Part shown: piece after piece, positions 36,993 through 45,673 of the stretch
Position numbering within the stretch: position 1 is the first letter of the stretch
Layout of the letters: each line of letters starts with the position of its first letter
Assembly (NCBI GenBank): GCA_018608405.1
Contig: JABAZP010000019.1
Coordinates: 1 to 49,201, forward strand
Origin: Flavobacteriales bacterium
GTDB taxonomy: Bacteria > Bacteroidota > Bacteroidia > Flavobacteriales_E > Vicingaceae
DNA length: 49,201 nt
Direction: 5' to 3'
Position numbers and translations under genes: made by a program
The notes under the pieces: generated by a model
What the model saw: the letters and a program-made list of their open reading frames with translations, nothing else
Database searches by the model: none
Told to the model about the DNA's origin: nothing

Positions 36993-39900
36993 ATGAAGCA
37001 AGACATAAGAGAAGTATTAAAAAGTAGGATTTTAGTGTTGGATGGCGCCATGGGCACAATGATTCAACGACATAAATTAAGTGAAGAAGACTTTAGAGGT
37101 GAGCAATTTAAGGAGCACACTATGCCCTTGAAAGGGAACAATGACTTGTTATCCATCACTCAACCTCAAATAATCAAAGAGATTCATGCACTTTACTATG
37201 CTGCTGGTTCAGATATTGTTGAAACGAATACATTTTCTGGAACTACGATTGCTCAAGCAGACTACGGACTAGAAGATGCCGTTTACCAATTGAATTATGA
37301 ATCCGCAAAGATTGCAAAAGAAGTAGCAGATGAGTTTACAGCAAAAGAGCCAAACAAACCAAGGTACGTGGCCGGTTCTATTGGTCCAACCAATAGAACT
37401 GCTTCACTTTCACCAGATGTAAACCGACCAGAGTTCAGGAATACTTCTTTTGATGCCTTGAAAGAGGCGTACTATCTTCAAATCAAAGGCTTGGTAGAGG
37501 GTGGTTCAGACGTGTTGCTCATCGAAACTGTTTTTGATACCTTAAATTGTAAGGCGGCACTTTTTGCTTGTTCGGATTACTTTGAAGAGACTAGTACTGA
37601 GCTTCCGATTATGGTTTCTGGAACCATTACTGATGCCTCCGGTAGAACCTTATCTGGGCAAACGGCTGAAGCTTTTTTCAACTCTATCAGTCATATGCCA
37701 TTACTTTCCGTGGGATTTAACTGTGCATTAGGAGCGAAGGAATTACGACCTTATTTGGAAACTGTATCGAATAAGACAGAGTTTTTTACCAGTGCTCATC
37801 CCAATGCAGGCTTGCCAAATGCTTTTGGTGAATACGATCAAACGGCAGAACAAATGGGCGGGTTTATTGAAGATTTTATCTCTAGTGGCTTTGTAAATAT
37901 CATTGGAGGATGCTGCGGAACAACCCCTGAGCACATTGCTGAAATCGCTAAAATTGCTCAAAGGTATCCGCCAAGGAAGAAGCCAACCATTGAAAAATTA
38001 CCGAGATATTCAGGTTTAGAGCCACTTACTATTTTTAAAGAAAGCAATTTTGTAAACGTTGGAGAACGAACAAATGTTACCGGTTCGCTGAAATTTAAGC
38101 GATTAATTAAGGAAGATAACTACGAAGAAGCACTGAGTGTAGCGCTTCAGCAAGTAGAAGGAGGAGCCCAAATTATTGACGTCAACATGGACGAAGGAAT
38201 GTTGGACTCAGAGGAGGCGATGAAAACCTTTTTAAACATGATTGCTTCTGACCCTGACATTTCTAGAGTTCCTGTAATGATTGACTCTTCTAAGTTTTCA
38301 GTAATTGAGGCGGGCTTGAAGTGTGTGCAAGGAAAGTGCATCGTTAATTCCATCAGTTTAAAAGAAGGAGAAGAAAACTTTATTCAACAAGCTAAAACGG
38401 TAAGAAGATACGGAGCAGCAGTAATTGTTATGGCTTTCGATGAAAAAGGACAGGCAGACAATTTTGAAAGAAGAATTGAAATTTGTGAGAGGGCATACAA
38501 AATTTTAACAGAAAAGGTAAAATTCCCTGCAGAGGATATCATTTTTGATCCCAATATTTTAACCATAGGGACTGGGCTAGAAGAACATAACAATTATGCA
38601 GTTGATTTTATTAAGGCAACCAAGTGGATTAAAGAAAACCTTCCTGGAGCTTTGGTAAGTGGCGGGGTCTCTAACGTATCTTTTTCATTTAGAGGTAACA
38701 ATGTAGTTCGAGAAGCGATCAATTCTGCTTTCTTATTCCATGCGATTAAGAATGGACTTGATATGGGTATTCTAAATGCAGGAATGATTGAAGTTTATGA
38801 TGACATTCCAAAAGACTTATTAGACCACGTAGAAGACGTTTTATTGAACCGACGAGAAGATGCAACGGAACGATTAACCGAATTCGCAGAAAGTGTAGCG
38901 AAGGGAGGAAAAGTAATCGTGAAAAATGAAGAGTGGCGAAAGGGAACGGTTCAGGAACGTTTAAGTCATTCTTTGGTAAAAGGAATAGTGGAAAACATTG
39001 TTGCTGATACAGAAGAAGCTCGTCAACAGTATGACAAACCTCTGGAGGTTATTGAAGGTCCTTTAATGGATGGAATGAACGTTGTTGGTGATTTATTTGG
39101 AGCAGGGAAGATGTTTTTACCACAAGTGGTGAAAAGTGCACGGGTAATGAAGAAGGCAGTTGCTCACTTGTTGCCTTATATAGAAGAAGAAAAGTTGCGT
39201 TCAGGGGATGTAGCAAAGAATGCAGGAAAAATTCTATTGGCAACTGTAAAAGGAGATGTTCACGATATTGGAAAGAATATTGTGGGAGTTGTTTTAGCCT
39301 GTAACAATTACGAGGTAATTGACATGGGAGTGATGATTCCTGCGGATAAAATCTTAGCAAAAGCCATAGAAATGGAAGTGGATATGATTGGCTTAAGTGG
39401 GCTAATTACTCCTTCATTAGATGAAATGGTGCACGTGGCAAGTGAAATGAAGCGACAAGGTTTTAAAGTGCCACTTTTAATTGGAGGGGCAACAACTTCA
39501 AAAGCACATACTGCAGTAAAAATATCTCCAGAATATGAATTTCCTGTTGTACATGTACTAGATGCTTCCCGTTCTGTGCCTGTTGCAGGAAGTTTATTAA
39601 CGAAAGATAGTGGCATTAAGGATAAATTCTTTTCGGATTTAAAAGACGAATATTCAAAGATTCGAGATCAATTTGAAGCAAAACGAAATCAGAAAAAAAT
39701 GATTTCTGTTGAGGATGCAAGGGAAAATGCTTTTAAAATAGATTGGAAGTCTACAGATATTAAAACCCCAAGTTTCACGGGCACAAAGGTATTTGATGAT
39801 TACTCCATAATTGACTTAATTCCATTTATAGATTGGACACCATTTTTTCAAACGTGGGAGTTAGCTGGAAAGTATCCTGCTATTTTAGAGGATGAAATAG

Positions 39901-40664
39901 TAGGTAATGAGGCCCAAAAACTGTTCAAGGATGCAAAGGTCATGCTTCAAAAAATAGTAGACGAAAATTGGCTGCAAGCCAGAGGTGTTTTTGGTTTTTG
40001 GAAAGCAAACTCTTCAGGCGATGATATTGAGTTATTGTCTGATCATGGTAAAGCCTTTGAAACCTTGCACACACTGCGCCAACAGGGTAAAAAAGCAGCT
40101 AAGGTTCCAAACATTGCACTTGCTGACTTTATAGCACCAAAAAATAGTGGTCGGGAAGATTACATTGGAGCTTTCGCGGTAACAGCAGGTATAGGAATCG
40201 ATGAGCACATTGTTCGCTTTGAAAAGGATCATGATGATTACAATAGCATTATGCTAAAAGCACTTGCAGACCGGTTAGCGGAAGCATTTGCAGAGAAGTT
40301 GCACCATGAAGTAAGAAAAGACTATTGGGGTTATTCCAAAGACGAAGTTTTCGATAACGAAGAATTTATTAAAGAGAAGTATCGAGGCATTCGTCCTGCT
40401 GCAGGTTACCCTGCTTGCCCAGATCACTCCGAAAAGGAAACCATATTTAGATTATTGGATGCAGAAAAACTAGGCATTACGCTAACAGAAAGCTATGCTA
40501 TGCTGCCTACTGCAGCGGTTAGTGGATTGTACTTTGCGAACGAAAAGTCTAAGTACTTTGGACTGGGAAAAGTGCAGAAAGATCAAATGGAAGATTATGC
40601 ACAACGAAAGGGTAAAGCCATTGAAGAGTGCGAAAAATGGCTGCGTCCTAATTTGAATTACTAA
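36993..40664 (+). CDS. metH: Cobalamin-dependent methionine synthase
   Basis: A 1223-residue full-length MetH. It methylates homocysteine with 5-methyltetrahydrofolate through methylcobalamin. Homocysteine domain (about 1-325) has the zinc ligands Cys244 (FNCALG) and Cys307/308 (GGCCGTT). The folate domain is at about 350-620 with [11 protein letters not shown]. The cobalamin cap and domain (about 650-890) has DVHDIGKNI with His757, the lower cobalt ligand (His759 in E. coli). The reactivation domain (about 900-1223) has [12 protein letters not shown] starting at Arg1134. All four modules are in one chain. A SAM-I riboswitch governs it. It needs a B12 supply and flavodoxin; metF is not adjacent. 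Confidence 0.98.
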   Translation: MKQDIREVLKSRILVLDGAMGTMIQRHKLSEEDFRGEQFKEHTMPLKGNNDLLSITQPQIIKEIHALYYAAGSDIVETNTFSGTTIAQADYGLEDAVYQLNYESAKIAKEVADEFTAKEPNKPRYVAGSIGPTNRTASLSPDVNRPEFRNTSFDALKEAYYLQIKGLVEGGSDVLLIETVFDTLNCKAALFACSDYFEETSTELPIMVSGTITDASGRTLSGQTAEAFFNSISHMPLLSVGFNCALGAKELRPYLETVSNKTEFFTSAHPNAGLPNAFGEYDQTAEQMGGFIEDFISSGFVNIIGGCCGTTPEHIAEIAKIAQRYPPRKKPTIEKLPRYSGLEPLTIFKESNFVNVGERTNVTGSLKFKRLIKEDNYEEALSVALQQVEGGAQIIDVNMDEGMLDSEEAMKTFLNMIASDPDISRVPVMIDSSKFSVIEAGLKCVQGKCIVNSISLKEGEENFIQQAKTVRRYGAAVIVMAFDEKGQADNFERRIEICERAYKILTEKVKFPAEDIIFDPNILTIGTGLEEHNNYAVDFIKATKWIKENLPGALVSGGVSNVSFSFRGNNVVREAINSAFLFHAIKNGLDMGILNAGMIEVYDDIPKDLLDHVEDVLLNRREDATERLTEFAESVAKGGKVIVKNEEWRKGTVQERLSHSLVKGIVENIVADTEEARQQYDKPLEVIEGPLMDGMNVVGDLFGAGKMFLPQVVKSARVMKKAVAHLLPYIEEEKLRSGDVAKNAGKILLATVKGDVHDIGKNIVGVVLACNNYEVIDMGVMIPADKILAKAIEMEVDMIGLSGLITPSLDEMVHVASEMKRQGFKVPLLIGGATTSKAHTAVKISPEYEFPVVHVLDASRSVPVAGSLLTKDSGIKDKFFSDLKDEYSKIRDQFEAKRNQKKMISVEDARENAFKIDWKSTDIKTPSFTGTKVFDDYSIIDLIPFIDWTPFFQTWELAGKYPAILEDEIVGNEAQKLFKDAKVMLQKIVDENWLQARGVFGFWKANSSGDDIELLSDHGKAFETLHTLRQQGKKAAKVPNIALADFIAPKNSGREDYIGAFAVTAGIGIDEHIVRFEKDHDDYNSIMLKALADRLAEAFAEKLHHEVRKDYWGYSKDEVFDNEEFIKEKYRGIRPAAGYPACPDHSEKETIFRLLDAEKLGITLTESYAMLPTAAVSGLYFANEKSKYFGLGKVQKDQMEDYAQRKGKAIEECEKWLRPNLNY

Positions 40665-40681
40665 ACAATAGTACCTATAAC

Positions 40682-40718
40682 AAAAATGCCACCTTAACGA
40701 ATTAAGGTGGCATTTTTT
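40682..40718. terminator. Bidirectional intrinsic terminator
   Basis: A perfect 16-bp stem (40682-40697 with 40702-40717) around a CGAA tetraloop, with A-run and T-run flanks. It separates convergent metH (plus) and the anti-sigma gene (minus). Confidence 0.9.
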
Positions 40719-40736
40719 GTTAGAATTATTTTTCTT

Positions 40737-41720
40737 TTATCTAGAAAGCTTAAAACTACCGAGTTTCGGAATTTGCTCACCATCTAAATAAATTATAGCT
40801 TGATAGAAGTATACTCCATTAGGGGCAAATGATCCATTTAATAATTTGCCATTCCACCCATTGTATACGCCATTATATACACCAACAACGGTTCCAGAAT
40901 TGTTCAAAATATTTACTTGAAGATTGTCGATTGCTATTGATTTTTCTACCGTCATTTTGAACTCATCATTCATTCCGTCAAAGTCTGCAGTTACGTAATT
41001 TGGAAAAACCACTTGATTTGCTATGCGTTTTTGTTCTTCCTTTGTATTTAATTGCTGATTGACATCAGTTGAAGATTTTTGAGATGGAGGGGTTGTTTCT
41101 TTCGCTACTTGTACTTTTTCTAGCTGCTTTTTGGACTGCTCTTCCGTATGGCCGGCTTCCATTTCGGAGGAATTTGCAGCTTGCTCATCCATGAATTGCT
41201 GGTGCTCCGCTAAAATTTCATCAATCGTCTTTTCGTTAACAACTGTTTCAGCATTATTTGCTTCCGCTGCTTCACTTGTTTTAACTCTCTGTTTAGGGGG
41301 AGTTGATTGTGACTTTTCTGATGCGCTATTTACAGAACCTTGCTCTTTTGTTACTTTGCCTTCTGATTCTATGTTGTGTTGCAATCCAGAACTCTTTGCT
41401 TCTGTATCAGCTTTTGTTGTGGTATTAGGTATTTTCTCAGAAGGAACAAGAGTTACCTCAGTCGGCTGCTTTACAGGATTAACTTTCTTTTCTTCTTCAT
41501 TTTTGAAGAAGTAAAAGCCACCAACTGCAAGAATTGTTATCATCGCTCCAACAATAGCTGTTGAAGTCCATGAACCTGCAGTTGCTGCGGCAGTCCCGCT
41601 TGCTGCACCGGAAGAAATTCCCGACTGGACACTGGCCCACGCGTTAGCGCCCGGGTCTGCTTCCAAGTTGCGAAGTTTGTTTTTAAACAATTCTTCTATG
41701 TTGTTATTTTTCTGTTTCAA
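40737..41720 (-). CDS. Putative membrane anti-sigma factor with T9SS (CHU_C)-like C-terminus
   Basis: A 327-residue protein. The cytoplasmic N-terminus (about 1-35) reads ELFKNKLRNLEADPGANAWA, resembling the short anti-sigma-like module that precedes the membrane helix in many Bacteroidota proteins. A Gly/Ala/Ser linker leads to one helix (about 52-72, AIVGAMITILAVGGFYFF). Residues 73-235 are a low-complexity Lys/Glu/Ser/Thr/Gln spacer. The last 85 residues (DFDGMNDEF, WNGKLLNGSFAPNGVYFYQA, GSFKLSR) resemble the CHU_C / gliding-motility-associated sorting domain. Position 11 nt after an ECF sigma gene supports an anti-sigma role. There is no Sec signal peptide other than the helix, so the end domain faces the periplasm. 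Confidence 0.75.
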   Translation of the reverse strand: MKQKNNNIEELFKNKLRNLEADPGANAWASVQSGISSGAASGTAAATAGSWTSTAIVGAMITILAVGGFYFFKNEEEKKVNPVKQPTEVTLVPSEKIPNTTTKADTEAKSSGLQHNIESEGKVTKEQGSVNSASEKSQSTPPKQRVKTSEAAEANNAETVVNEKTIDEILAEHQQFMDEQAANSSEMEAGHTEEQSKKQLEKVQVAKETTPPSQKSSTDVNQQLNTKEEQKRIANQVVFPNYVTADFDGMNDEFKMTVEKSIAIDNLQVNILNNSGTVVGVYNGVYNGWNGKLLNGSFAPNGVYFYQAIIYLDGEQIPKLGSFKLSR

Positions 41721-41731
41721 ATCCTTTTCTT

Positions 41732-42259
41732 TTAAATCAAGTTTTCAAGTTTCTTTTGAAGTATACTTCTCGCTCTCGAATATTGAGATTTTGAAGTATT
41801 CTCCGAAATGTTCAACTCTTCACCAATTTCTCGATGGGAGTATCCTTCAATTGCATACATGTTGAACACCGTTCGGTAGCCGATTGGCAAAGACTGCACC
41901 AATTGTAGCAAATCTTCTTTATTTAGTTCACTATTAATTGCTTCGTCTTCCTTTAGTTTATAGCTCACATCATCAATAGTAACATTAAATCGTTCGTTTT
42001 TAATGCTTCTAAGATAATCCAATGAGGTATTTACCATTATTCTGCGTACCCAACCTTCTAAAGAACCTTTTCCGGAAAACATTCTAATTTTTTTAAAAAC
42101 TTTAATGAATCCGTCCTGCACGATATCCTGTGCTTCCTCATAGCTGTCAGCATAACGCAAACAAACCCCTGTCATAAGTCTTGCATATTTATCAAACAAA
42201 AACTTTTGAGCTTGCTCTTCATTGGCTTGACAGCCTCTAAGCATTTCTTCTTCGCTCAT
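41732..42259 (-). CDS. ECF-type RNA polymerase sigma-70 factor
   Basis: A 175-residue group IV sigma factor with region 2 and region 4 only. Region 2 contains EEAQDIVQDGFIKVFKKI (core binding, -10 recognition). Region 4 contains LPIGYRTVFNMYAIEGYSHREIGEELNIS, the helix-turn-helix for the -35 element, ending SRARSILQKKL. I chose the ATG at 42259; an in-frame TTG at 42283 would add eight residues (MDKKILKQ) but overlaps a region resembling a -7 box. The putative anti-sigma gene follows. Its regulon is unknown; autoregulation is common in this class. Confidence 0.92.
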   Translation of the reverse strand: MSEEEMLRGCQANEEQAQKFLFDKYARLMTGVCLRYADSYEEAQDIVQDGFIKVFKKIRMFSGKGSLEGWVRRIMVNTSLDYLRSIKNERFNVTIDDVSYKLKEDEAINSELNKEDLLQLVQSLPIGYRTVFNMYAIEGYSHREIGEELNISENTSKSQYSRARSILQKKLENLI

Positions 42260-42371
42260 TTGTTTCAGTATCTTTTTATCCAAAGTTTTATACGTTGTAA
42301 TAGATGTAAATATTCAGGTTTTAGTTGCATGGGTAGTGCAAGTAATTCAAAAATAACTTAGAAAAGTGAAT

Positions 42372-43412
42372 TTATGCCTTTTTTAGAGTGAAGGAAAAGG
42401 TAGCTCCTTCTCCTAAGGTACTTCTTACGTTGATTGTTTGCTTGTGGGCCTCAACAATATGTTTTACAATAGCTAATCCAAGTCCTGAACCGCCATCTGC
42501 TCTAGAGCGACCTTTGTCTACCCGATAGAAACGTTCAAAAAGACGAGGCAAGTGCTCTTCTGCGATACCCTTTCCGTTATCTTTTACTTCAACTAAAATA
42601 TTTTCGGCTAAATCGTAGAGGCGAATGTTTGTTTTTCCCCCTTCTTTACCATAATTAATGGAGTTCATTAGTAAATTAGTTAGAACTTGAGTGATTTTAG
42701 CAGCGTCTGCTGTCACTATTACGCTGCTTGATTGGTTAGAAACGCTAAGCTTTATTCCTTTTTTCTTGGCTTTGTATTCTACGGCTTCAACTACTTCGTT
42801 TGCCAGGTTTACAATGTTGAAGGGTTGAAGATTTAATTCTATCCTATTTGACTCTAGCTTCGCAATTTCATCTAAGTCATCAACCATTTCAATCATTCTA
42901 TTGAGGCTTTTTTCGGCTTTTTGTAGAAAACTTTGGTTAATGGTATCATCTTCCAACCCCCCTTCTAAAAGTGTTAAAATATAACCCTGAATGCTAAAAA
43001 TGGGAGTCTTTAATTCGTGTGATACATTCCCTAAAAAATCTCTTCTGAACTCTTCTTGGTCCGTTAATCGTTCTATTTCCTTTCGATTGTTTTTATCCCA
43101 TTCAATAACTTCTTCTCTTATCTTCCCAAATATGTCTTCACTCATATCCAGTGTTAAAGGTTCGCGTTTAAGTCCCAGTTTTAAGTTGTGAATGGTTTTG
43201 TATATTAGTCTAAATTTCTTGTCAATGAACTGAGATATACCCCAAAGTATAACCGCATACGAAATGACGATACTACTAACAAACAGTAAAAAGATAAAGA
43301 AGATATTGAATTCGTTGGAATAGAAATTAATGAGGCTACCTATAAGGGTAATCACAACAGAAATCAGGAGGGCGAGTCTAAAAGAAAGGTCTTTAGGGCT
43401 AATATTTCGCAT
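42372..43412 (-). CDS. PhoR-like sensor histidine kinase
   Basis: A 346-residue inner-membrane kinase. Two helices at the N-terminus (ALLISVVITLIGSLINFY; FFIFLLFVSSIVISYAVIL) leave almost no periplasmic loop. A linker precedes the HisKA domain with His132 in NVSHELKTPIF. The HATPase domain has the N box (NLLMNSINYGKEGG), NGKGIAEEH, FERFYRVDKGRSR and GGSGLGLAIVKHI. I chose ATG 43412; an in-frame TTG 48 nt upstream overlaps the regulator gene and adds no conserved sequence. Lack of a sensing domain and the short loop fit PhoR, which senses through the transporter complex. The partner regulator is encoded directly upstream. Confidence 0.93.
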   Translation of the reverse strand: MRNISPKDLSFRLALLISVVITLIGSLINFYSNEFNIFFIFLLFVSSIVISYAVILWGISQFIDKKFRLIYKTIHNLKLGLKREPLTLDMSEDIFGKIREEVIEWDKNNRKEIERLTDQEEFRRDFLGNVSHELKTPIFSIQGYILTLLEGGLEDDTINQSFLQKAEKSLNRMIEMVDDLDEIAKLESNRIELNLQPFNIVNLANEVVEAVEYKAKKKGIKLSVSNQSSSVIVTADAAKITQVLTNLLMNSINYGKEGGKTNIRLYDLAENILVEVKDNGKGIAEEHLPRLFERFYRVDKGRSRADGGSGLGLAIVKHIVEAHKQTINVRSTLGEGATFSFTLKKA

Positions 43413-43449
43413 GATTAAAGCTAGGAAATTTCGAGAAGAACGGGAAACT

Positions 43450-44130
43450 TTAGACTTCAAATTTATACCCTACTCCTTTAATCGTTTTGATTAATTCTTC
43501 TCCAAGTTTTTCTCTGAGCTTTCGTATGTGAACATCAATCGTACGATCTCCCACAACAACTTCTCCACCCCAAATCTTATTCATTATGGACTCTCTAGTA
43601 AAAACTTTCCCCGGCTTGCTCATTAATAAAGAGAGCAATTCGAATTCTTTTTTTGGTAGGTTAATTTCTTTGCCATCTTGCTTAATTAAATACCGTTCTC
43701 TATCAATTGAAATACCCCCTGCAACAATGTCCTCTAAAACAGTTTCACTGCCGCCACTTTTTCTTCTTAAAATAGCTTTCACCTTGCTAATCAAAACTCG
43801 AGGCTTAACGGGCTTAGTAATGTAATCATCTGCACCTGCATCAAAGCCTGCAATTTGCGAGTAGTCTTCTCCTCGTGCAGAAAGAAATGTGATTAAAGTA
43901 TCTTTTAACGCAGGAATGTTTCTCATTTGATAGCACGTTTCCATGCCATCCATTTCTGGCATCATAACGTCTAATATGATTAGGCTAGGTTTTTCTTCAA
44001 TGGCAATTTCGATAGCTCGCTTACCATTTGCAGCAGTGAACACTTCAAACCCTTCTTTTTTAATGTTATAACCAACAATTTCTAGAATGTCGGCCTCGTC
44101 ATCTACAATTAGTATTTTTTCGTTTTTCAT
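43450..44130 (-). CDS. OmpR/PhoB-family response regulator
   Basis: A 226-residue transcription regulator. The receiver domain (1-120) has the acidic pair Asp10/Asp11, phospho-acceptor Asp54 in LDVMMPEMDG, Ser84 and Lys106. The winged-helix DNA-binding domain (about 130-226) has FELLSLLMSKPGKVFTRE and GDRTIDVHIRKLREKLG, ending KGVGYKFE. It resembles PhoB closely but such assignment is by similarity and position next to a PhoR-like kinase. It is divergent (261 nt) from the lipoprotein/TonB-receptor pair. Confidence 0.92.
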   Translation of the reverse strand: MKNEKILIVDDEADILEIVGYNIKKEGFEVFTAANGKRAIEIAIEEKPSLIILDVMMPEMDGMETCYQMRNIPALKDTLITFLSARGEDYSQIAGFDAGADDYITKPVKPRVLISKVKAILRRKSGGSETVLEDIVAGGISIDRERYLIKQDGKEINLPKKEFELLSLLMSKPGKVFTRESIMNKIWGGEVVVGDRTIDVHIRKLREKLGEELIKTIKGVGYKFEV

Positions 44131-44186
44131 GGCGGTTATTATCCTTTCTGTAATTAGGCTAAGTTAGGTGATACGATGGGCTTTTA

Positions 44187-44203
44187 TGTTAATTCAAGAT
44201 TAA
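44187..44203 (-). promoter_or_regulatory. Candidate PhoB-type direct repeat upstream of the regulator gene
   Basis: Read on the minus strand: TTAATC, five bases, TTAACA. The two TTAA cores are 11 bp apart, the spacing used by PhoB/PhoP dimers. It lies 57-73 nt before the regulator ATG, so autoregulation is possible. The genome is AT-rich, so chance remains a serious alternative. Confidence 0.3.
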
Positions 44204-44280
44204 GATTGATGACGTAGTCAATTCAATAGGTAAAGTTAGTTAAACTTAGCATTTAGGAGTATAAGGAATCTATTTCTGCC

Positions 44281-44297
44281 TTAACATTAACTTAAAG
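44281..44297 (+). promoter_or_regulatory. Candidate PhoB-type direct repeat upstream of the lipoprotein gene
   Basis: TTAACA, five bases, TTAAAG: two TTAA cores 11 bp apart, in the same form as the site at 44187 but facing the other transcript. It is 95-111 nt before the ATG at 44392. TTAACA hexamers with 5-nt gaps are the PhoP box form of Bacillus; nothing is known to me for this phylum. Confidence 0.3.
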
Positions 44298-44330
44298 AAC
44301 GGATAAGTTTTTAATAACCGCAAGGATATA

Positions 44331-44358
44331 TTGTAATGAAGAAACAGTTGTTCTTTTG
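44331..44358 (+). promoter_or_regulatory. Weak promoter candidate for the lipoprotein gene
   Basis: TTG (44331-44333), 17 nt, then TTCTTTTG (44351-44358), one base off TAnnTTTG. It ends 33 nt before the ATG and lies downstream of the TTAA repeat, the order expected for an activated promoter. Confidence 0.3.
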
Positions 44359-44391
44359 CCCTGAAATTTTACTGAAACTAAATTAAACTGC

Positions 44392-45603
44392 ATGCAAATT
44401 TTTTTAATTAAGAAAAACAGATTGTTTACTTCAATTTTGACTTGTTCGATAGCAATATTTTTTATTTCATGCGAAGAGGAGGAATTGCCAATCAGGCCAC
44501 CAAATCAAACTTTGTTGAACGCAGTATTGGTAAATACTAATATAACTACTAATAGAGTTTGGCAGAAAGATAGTGTCTACTTGCTTAAAGGAAGGGTTTC
44601 TGTGGAGAGCGGTGCTACTTTAACGATTAATGCTGGAACTGTAATAAAAGGCGAGTCAGGAACTGGGGTAAACTCTACAGCGCTTGTTATAGCGAGAGGA
44701 GCAAAAATAATCGCTATTGGTCTTGCAGATGACCCGATAATTTTTACCTCTGCGGATGATCAGATTACATCAGGATTGATTGCATCTCCAAACTTAGACC
44801 CAGATCAGAATGGGAAGTGGGGTGGATTAATCATTCTGGGTAAAGCTCCTATATCTGCATCAACACCGGAAGCGCAGATTGAGGGAATACCAACTTCTGA
44901 TGCAAATGGATTATATGGTGGTGCAGATTCTACTGATAATTCAGGTGTTTTGAACTATGTTTCAATTCGTCATGGAGGAGCTAACATTGGTTCTGGAAAT
45001 GAAATTAACGGTCTTACTTTAGGAGGAGTTGGAAATGGCACATCAATCAGTAATATTGAGATTGTTGGAAACCAAGACGATGGAATCGAGTGGTTCGGAG
45101 GATCCGTAAATGTGACCAATGCTTTAGTTTGGAATGTGGGTGATGACGGAATTGATACAGATCAAGGTTGGAAAGGAACCTTAGACAACTTTGTTGTAAT
45201 TACAGTTGCAGGACATTCATTTGAATTAGACGGACCTGAGGGTTCAGCAAATGGTTCTCACACCATTAAAAATGGAACAGTTGTGGCTTCAGATGTAGCA
45301 AATTTGATTTTCTCAAGAGACCTAATTAACACAGATGGTAACTCACAAGTTAGCTTGGAAAATATCCATATTACTGGAATTGGAGCAACTCAACAAATAA
45401 ATAGAACTGTTGATAACCCATTGATTTCTTTTACCAACGTTACATTAAACGTAGACTCAGCTAGTTTAGGAAACTATATTGCTGATGCTTCTGCTAAGAG
45501 TGGAATTAGCGCAGCAACAACTGCAAATGCGACAGGAAAAGCAAACATTTCCGCATTTACTTGGACTTGGGCTGCAAATGCAGGAAAGACCGCAGGATTA
45601 TAA
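44392..45603 (+). CDS. Surface lipoprotein with right-handed beta-helix
   Basis: A 403-residue lipoprotein. The signal peptide ends FISC with Cys27 followed by four Glu, an acidic run like the Bacteroidota lipoprotein-export signal, so display on the cell surface is likely. The body is a Gly/Asn/Asp/Ile-rich repeat pattern (NGLTLGGVGNGTSISNIEIVGN, DDGIEWFGG and so on, each under 20 residues per turn) typical of parallel beta-helices. No catalytic site is evident. It lies 70 nt upstream of a TonB-dependent receptor, so the two probably act together as a ligand-capturing lipoprotein and transporter. Substrate unknown. Confidence 0.78.
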   Translation: MQIFLIKKNRLFTSILTCSIAIFFISCEEEELPIRPPNQTLLNAVLVNTNITTNRVWQKDSVYLLKGRVSVESGATLTINAGTVIKGESGTGVNSTALVIARGAKIIAIGLADDPIIFTSADDQITSGLIASPNLDPDQNGKWGGLIILGKAPISASTPEAQIEGIPTSDANGLYGGADSTDNSGVLNYVSIRHGGANIGSGNEINGLTLGGVGNGTSISNIEIVGNQDDGIEWFGGSVNVTNALVWNVGDDGIDTDQGWKGTLDNFVVITVAGHSFELDGPEGSANGSHTIKNGTVVASDVANLIFSRDLINTDGNSQVSLENIHITGIGATQQINRTVDNPLISFTNVTLNVDSASLGNYIADASAKSGISAATTANATGKANISAFTWTWAANAGKTAGL

Positions 45604-45673
45604 AAACAACTACAAATTAGGTTTGACCAAAATACAAGCAACTTTCACATTCAAAGCATTATTTAAAATCGTT

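Noticed and set aside
41131..41514. 127-codon plus-strand frame, Ser/Val/Phe-rich, with a hydrophobic look
   Set aside because: It is antisense to the low-complexity stalk of the anti-sigma protein, which produces long open frames on the other strand.
42260..42283. TTG start of the sigma factor adding eight residues
   Set aside because: An ATG lies eight codons in, and the TTG is within ACTTTGG, which looks more like a promoter element. Not excluded.
45479..45673. 65-codon extension before the TonB receptor
   Set aside because: It overlaps the lipoprotein gene in another frame and would bury the signal peptide; ATG 45674 is the real start.
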